DNA of 34,572 nt from Acidobacteriaceae bacterium (GTDB taxonomy: Bacteria > Acidobacteriota > Terriglobia > Terriglobales > Acidobacteriaceae). Each line of letters opens with the position of its first letter. The stretch's first letter is position 1. A model generated the notes under the pieces. It was not told the origin of the DNA, searched no databases, and was given only the letters and a program-made list of their open reading frames with translations. Both the position numbers and the translations under genes were made by a program. Below, piece after piece: positions 30,052-34,572 of this stretch. The stretch covers positions 1 through 34,572 of the forward strand of contig PLKY01000255.1 of assembly GCA_003140785.1 (NCBI GenBank). Direction: 5' to 3'.

Positions 30052-32163
30052 ATGCGAAGGATTGGCTTTTGTCTCGTGCTGGGAGTTGCGGCTTTTCTGT
30101 CTGGATGCGGTTCCTTCATTGTTAGCTCCTCGAAGACCGGCACACTGGCGATCACCACCTCCGCGCTTCCCGGAGCGATTGTTGGCGTCGCGTATAGCAG
30201 CACTGTTGTGGCTTCTGGGGGCACAACTCCTTACGCCTTCAGTGCGACTGGGCTGCCCAGCGGGCTCACGATCAACAGCACGACCGGCGCGATTACAGGA
30301 ACACCGGCGCAAAGCGCAGTGGGCACCGCGTCCGTCGCGGTTAAGATTACTGACTCGGGTTTGCCGCCACAGTCTGCGAAGGCGACGCTCAGCCTGACAG
30401 TGAGCGCGGTGCCAGCGAACACGCTGACCATCACCACAACTTCTCTTCCCAACGGAACCATCGGCGCACCGTACAACGGGACCATCACAGTCACGGGCGG
30501 CTCTTCGCCCTTCAACTTCAGTGCGACGGGATTGCCGACTGGGCTCTCGATCAACGCGACGACCGGCACGATCTCCGGCACCCCTACACAAAGCACCGCC
30601 GGAACAGCCAACGTCACGATCACGGTGACGGATTCGACAAGGCCCACTGCCCAGACCACAACGGCTTATCTCAGCCTCACGATCGGTGCGGGACAGTCGG
30701 GCACACTGGCCATCACAACATCGTCGCTGCCGTCAGGAACGGTGGGTGCCTCGTACAGCGGCACGATAACTGCGACGGGGGGCACAGCGCCTTATGCGTT
30801 CACCGCGACCGGATTACCGAGCGGTTTCACCATCAATGCGACATCGGGAACAATCACGGGAAATCCCACCCAGGCTGATGTGGGACCGACTTCAGTGACA
30901 GTCACGGTGACGGATGCAACCCAGCCCACAGCACTGTCGGCATCGGCGACTCTGAACCTGACCATCGAAGCCGCAGGATCAGCTTCGGCGTGCACCCAGA
31001 TGAGCACGGGCAATAACGCCAGTCTCAACGGCTTCGTTCCCTTCCCATCAACAAGCGCATGGAACACCGATATCTCGCAAGCTCCACTCGACCCGAACAA
31101 CACCGCAATCACATCAGCCTCAGGATTTGCCGGAGAGCATCTGCATCATGATTGGTCGTCGGTGGCCGGCGGCAACTACGGCATTCCCTACGTTGTCGTC
31201 GATTCGAGCAACACGCCGCTGGTCCGCATCGACGTGGTCTCCTACGCCAGTGAAAGCGATGTCGCCCAGGCTCCATTCCCCATCACTGCACCGATTGAAG
31301 GCTCCCCGGCGGATTGCACGGGCGGCCCGAATAATTATGTTGGAGACCAGCACGTGCTCGTGCTGGATCGCAACGCGTGCATGCTCTACGAAACATTCAA
31401 TACGGTGCGTTGCAACGGAGCCTGGAGTTCGGATTCGGAGACGATTTGGGACTTGAAGAATTATGAGCAGCGTCCCTGGGGATGGACGTCGGCCGATGCC
31501 GCAGGCCTGCCGATTTTTCCAGGGCTGGTGCGGTACGACGAAGTAGCCTCCGGCGCAATCAATCACGCCATCCGCTTCACGTTGCCACACACCAAGAACG
31601 ACGCCAACGGCGGCTACTTTGTGGAACCGGCCAGTCACGCCGCAGGTAACAACTCGACCACGAGCAACGTGATGGGCATGCGCATCCGCCTCAAAGCAAG
31701 TTTCGATATCTCAGGCTATTCCGCGGCCAACCAGGTCATCCTGACGGCGATGAAGAAGTACGGCTTGATCCTTGCCGACAACGGAAGTTATTTCTACTTC
31801 CAGGGCGTACCCGATCCTCGGTGGGACGACAATGATTTGGTCAATCTGGATTCAATCCAGTCTTCCAACTTTGAAGTGGTGCAGATGACGCCCACGTATC
31901 CCGGCTACGACGACGCGACTGCGCCCACAGGAGCGCCTCCCACGATCGGCAGCTTCGCCGCATCGTCAACTTCAGTCACTGCGGGGACACCGGTGACACT
32001 GACTTGGGATACGACGAACGACTCGTATGATTTTATTGATGTACTCGGCGGTGTGAGTGGCGGCAGTGTGAGCGTGAAGCCTGCGGCGACCACGACCTAC
32101 ACGCTGAACGCGACGAATCAATACGGACGATCGACTGCCACGGTGACCGTAACTGTCCACTAA
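30052..32163 (+). CDS. Large lipoprotein with three Ig-like (He_PIG) repeats and a conserved unknown core
   Basis: This encodes 703 residues from the ATG at 30052, with GAGGA just upstream. The N-terminus (MRRIGFCLVLG to LSGC) is a lipoprotein signal with the lipobox cysteine at residue 20. Three putative Ig (He_PIG-type) repeats of about 93 residues follow (about 30-120, 123-215, 216-308). Each has the phrases LPxGxxGxxY, GLPxGxxIN and a GTxTQ-like turn. A domain of about 300 residues (about 314-620) follows, with HLHHDWSS, GDQHVLVLDRN, NYEQRPWGWTSADAAGLP and NHAIRFTLP. It has several Trp, His and Cys residues. I believe it recurs in Acidobacteriota, but I cannot name it. A last Ig-like domain (about 629-703) ends the protein. 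It is likely exported and surface-attached. An enzymatic role for the core is inference only. Confidence 0.85.
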   Translation: MRRIGFCLVLGVAAFLSGCGSFIVSSSKTGTLAITTSALPGAIVGVAYSSTVVASGGTTPYAFSATGLPSGLTINSTTGAITGTPAQSAVGTASVAVKITDSGLPPQSAKATLSLTVSAVPANTLTITTTSLPNGTIGAPYNGTITVTGGSSPFNFSATGLPTGLSINATTGTISGTPTQSTAGTANVTITVTDSTRPTAQTTTAYLSLTIGAGQSGTLAITTSSLPSGTVGASYSGTITATGGTAPYAFTATGLPSGFTINATSGTITGNPTQADVGPTSVTVTVTDATQPTALSASATLNLTIEAAGSASACTQMSTGNNASLNGFVPFPSTSAWNTDISQAPLDPNNTAITSASGFAGEHLHHDWSSVAGGNYGIPYVVVDSSNTPLVRIDVVSYASESDVAQAPFPITAPIEGSPADCTGGPNNYVGDQHVLVLDRNACMLYETFNTVRCNGAWSSDSETIWDLKNYEQRPWGWTSADAAGLPIFPGLVRYDEVASGAINHAIRFTLPHTKNDANGGYFVEPASHAAGNNSTTSNVMGMRIRLKASFDISGYSAANQVILTAMKKYGLILADNGSYFYFQGVPDPRWDDNDLVNLDSIQSSNFEVVQMTPTYPGYDDATAPTGAPPTIGSFAASSTSVTAGTPVTLTWDTTNDSYDFIDVLGGVSGGSVSVKPAATTTYTLNATNQYGRSTATVTVTVH

Positions 32164-32175
32164 GAGCGGTTCTAT

Positions 32176-32199
32176 CTGTTCCCTGTTCCCTGTTCCCTG
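32176..32199. repeat. Tandem heptamer tract (CTGTTCC x3)
   Basis: Three identical CTGTTCC units plus CTG fill the 39-base spacer between the lipoprotein stop and the convergent hypE stop. The unit is the one found in the tRNA cluster at 652-682, 31 kb away. Confidence 0.85.
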
Positions 32200-32202
32200 C
32201 CT

Positions 32203-33270
32203 TTAGCAGATTCTCGGCAGCTGCTCGCCAATCTGTGTCGGGATGACGCGATTTCCGCCGATAGAAGTCCGCGCGACCAGCATGCGCTTGTGTTGCGCGG
32301 TCACATGGCCGATGCGCGCGGCATCACGCCCTAACGGATTTGCGCGCAGCACTTCAAGCACGCGGTCTGCGGTCTCTGGAGCGACAAAAAAGACCGCCTT
32401 GCCTTCATTGGCTACATACACGGGATCGAGGCCGAGTAGCTCGCAGGCCGATTGCACTTCCAGCCGCACCGGCAAGGTGGTTTCATCAATCTCGATGCCC
32501 ACATTCGACGAAGTCGCAATTTCATTCAGAGTTGAAGCGAGCCCGCCCCGTGTCGGATCGCGCATCGCATGGACCGCCTCTCCCGCCGCTTTGAGCACTA
32601 CGGCAATCATCCCGTTCAGCGCCGCGCAATCCGACCGAATCTGGCTTTCAAATTCAAGGCCCTCGCGCACACTCATGATCGCCATGCCGTGATCGCCGAT
32701 GGTTCCCGAAACAAGCACCACATCGCCGGGTTGCGCGCGATGCGGGCCAACGTTAACGCCCGGCCGCAGCAAGCCCACGCCTGACGTGTTGATATAGCAA
32801 CCATCGCCGTGCCCGCGCTCCACAACCTTCGTATCGCCGGTAACGATCCGGACGCCCGCCGTAGCTGCGGCATCTGCCATGGCCTGCACGACAGCCGCAA
32901 GCTGCGCCAACGGAAATCCCTCTTCCAGAATGAAGCTAGCGCTTAAATACTTCGGCTCCGCGCCAGAGACCGCAAGATCGTTGACCGTCCCATTCACGGC
33001 CAGCGCGCCGATTGATCCGCCCGGAAAAAACAGCGGCTGCACGACAAAGGAATCCGTACTCATGGCCAGCTTGCCGGGCCCCAGTTCAAACACCGCCGCA
33101 TCGCCCAAATTCTCAAGAGCAGGATTGCGAAAAGCAGGCAGAAATAAGTGTTCGACGAGCTCGTTGCCAAGCTTGCCGCCTCCCCCATGGCCCATCACGA
33201 TGTTCGGATAGCCAACCAGAGGTAGGGGACACGACCAAATCGAAAAGTCGGGCGCGCCGCTCTCAGGCAT
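32203..33270 (-). CDS. hypE: [NiFe]-hydrogenase maturation protein HypE
   Basis: This encodes 355 residues. The ATG at 33270 has GGAG six bases upstream. HypE converts the carbamoyl group on its C-terminal cysteine, received from HypF, to a thiocyanate that supplies the cyanide ligand of the hydrogenase iron. The sequence ends in PRIC, so the essential cysteine is in place. The AIR-synthase-type ATP-binding motifs are visible: GHGGGGKLGNELVEHL near the start, LGDAAVFELG, GTVNDLAVSGA, RDPTRGGLASTLNE and NEGKAVFFV. Its upstream neighbour hypD lies 116 bases away with a nested hairpin between them. No hydrogenase subunit gene is in the window. Confidence 0.97.
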   Translation of the reverse strand: MPESGAPDFSIWSCPLPLVGYPNIVMGHGGGGKLGNELVEHLFLPAFRNPALENLGDAAVFELGPGKLAMSTDSFVVQPLFFPGGSIGALAVNGTVNDLAVSGAEPKYLSASFILEEGFPLAQLAAVVQAMADAAATAGVRIVTGDTKVVERGHGDGCYINTSGVGLLRPGVNVGPHRAQPGDVVLVSGTIGDHGMAIMSVREGLEFESQIRSDCAALNGMIAVVLKAAGEAVHAMRDPTRGGLASTLNEIATSSNVGIEIDETTLPVRLEVQSACELLGLDPVYVANEGKAVFFVAPETADRVLEVLRANPLGRDAARIGHVTAQHKRMLVARTSIGGNRVIPTQIGEQLPRIC

Positions 33271-33289
33271 GCGCCGCTCCGCAGAACAT

Positions 33290-33360
33290 GGGTGCCCTAG
33301 GTCTCGATGCCGGGGTCCCCAGCGACAGGTCGTCGTCGCTGGGGTGGTTTGAGACCTGGG
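33290..33360. repeat. Nested palindrome between hypD and hypE (dispersed repeat copy 2)
   Basis: An outer stem pairs CCTAGGTCTC (33296-33305) with GAGACCTGGG (33351-33360), with one G-U pair. Inside it a perfect 10-bp stem pairs CCCCAGCGAC (33317-33326) with GTCGCTGGGG (33335-33344). The left flank GGGTGCCCTAGGTCTCG matches the sequence at the right end of the window (34555-34572) in 16 of 18 bases. The outer arms match the palindrome at 8366-8399. There is no T-run in the direction of hypE, so full termination of the hyp transcript is unlikely. Confidence 0.85.
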
Positions 33361-33386
33361 AAAACTGCCAAACTCCGTAGCTGAAA

Positions 33387-34529
<1,143 letters not shown>

Positions 34530-34554
34530 GCGTCGCCTTCAGTCAGCGAAACTT

Positions 34555-34572
34555 GGGTGCCCCAGGTCTCGC
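34555..34572. repeat. Left arm of dispersed repeat copy 3, cut by the window edge
   Basis: GGGTGCCCCAGGTCTCGC matches 33290-33307 in 16 of 18 bases. The second arm would lie beyond the window. It sits 25 bases upstream of the hypD start, so copies flank hypD on both sides. Confidence 0.7.

Overview
This window looks like chromosomal DNA of an Acidobacteriota bacterium, probably Terriglobia (subdivision 1). That is inference. It rests on high-GC coding sequence, several exported proteins of types I associate with that phylum, and dispersed hairpin and seven-base repeats of a kind I recall from its intergenic regions. Nothing was compared with a database. Most genes are ordinary housekeeping or accessory genes. 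No CRISPR array, prophage, insertion sequence or rRNA is visible.

Layout. 1-1554: a minus-strand cluster of four tRNA genes, transcribed Thr(TGT), Tyr(GTA), Thr(GGT), Gly(TCC), with two small ORFs and several period-7 repeat tracts in the spacers. The same four tRNAs precede tuf in E. coli, so tuf may lie left of the window. 1805-6811: four plus-strand genes for exported or membrane-anchored proteins. The first two share a C-terminal domain. A strong terminator and a 131-bp inverted-repeat element separate them from a PEGA-domain protein and an anchored unknown. 7034-11045: a PQQ-type sugar dehydrogenase, a divergent SDR/HxlR pair and a secreted GH5 glycosidase. 11196-16513: an M23 peptidase, thiL, an NAD(P)-binding oxidoreductase, gltX and a coupled hypothetical gene. 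16557-17419: a compact toxin-antitoxin module (DUF1778 antitoxin, GNAT toxin) whose promoter and operator can be read. 17428-21658 (minus): a GT4 glycosyltransferase behind a PHP-type hydrolase, then a LOG-family protein behind a small membrane protein. 21862-25450: an exported hypothetical, a DUF4180 protein, a frameshifted outer-membrane-type protein and gamma-glutamyltransferase. 25809-29549: a tandem universal stress protein convergent with an orphan PAS histidine kinase, then a sugar isomerase-like TIM barrel. 30052-32163: a large lipoprotein with three Ig-like repeats. 32203-34529: hypE and hypD of [NiFe]-hydrogenase maturation on the minus strand. The rest of the hyp or hydrogenase locus probably continues to the right.

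The strongest unexplained signals are non-coding. A seven-base repeat family clusters between the tRNA genes and recurs 31 kb away. A dispersed palindrome built on CCCAGGTCT is found in three places: inside the 3' end of the SDR gene, between hypD and hypE, and at the right edge. The 131-bp element has perfect 14-bp terminal inverted repeats. I see no convincing new multi-gene system. The best protein-level leads are the twin exported proteins at 1805-4515, the PHP/GT4 pair, and the conserved but unnamed core of the Ig-repeat lipoprotein.
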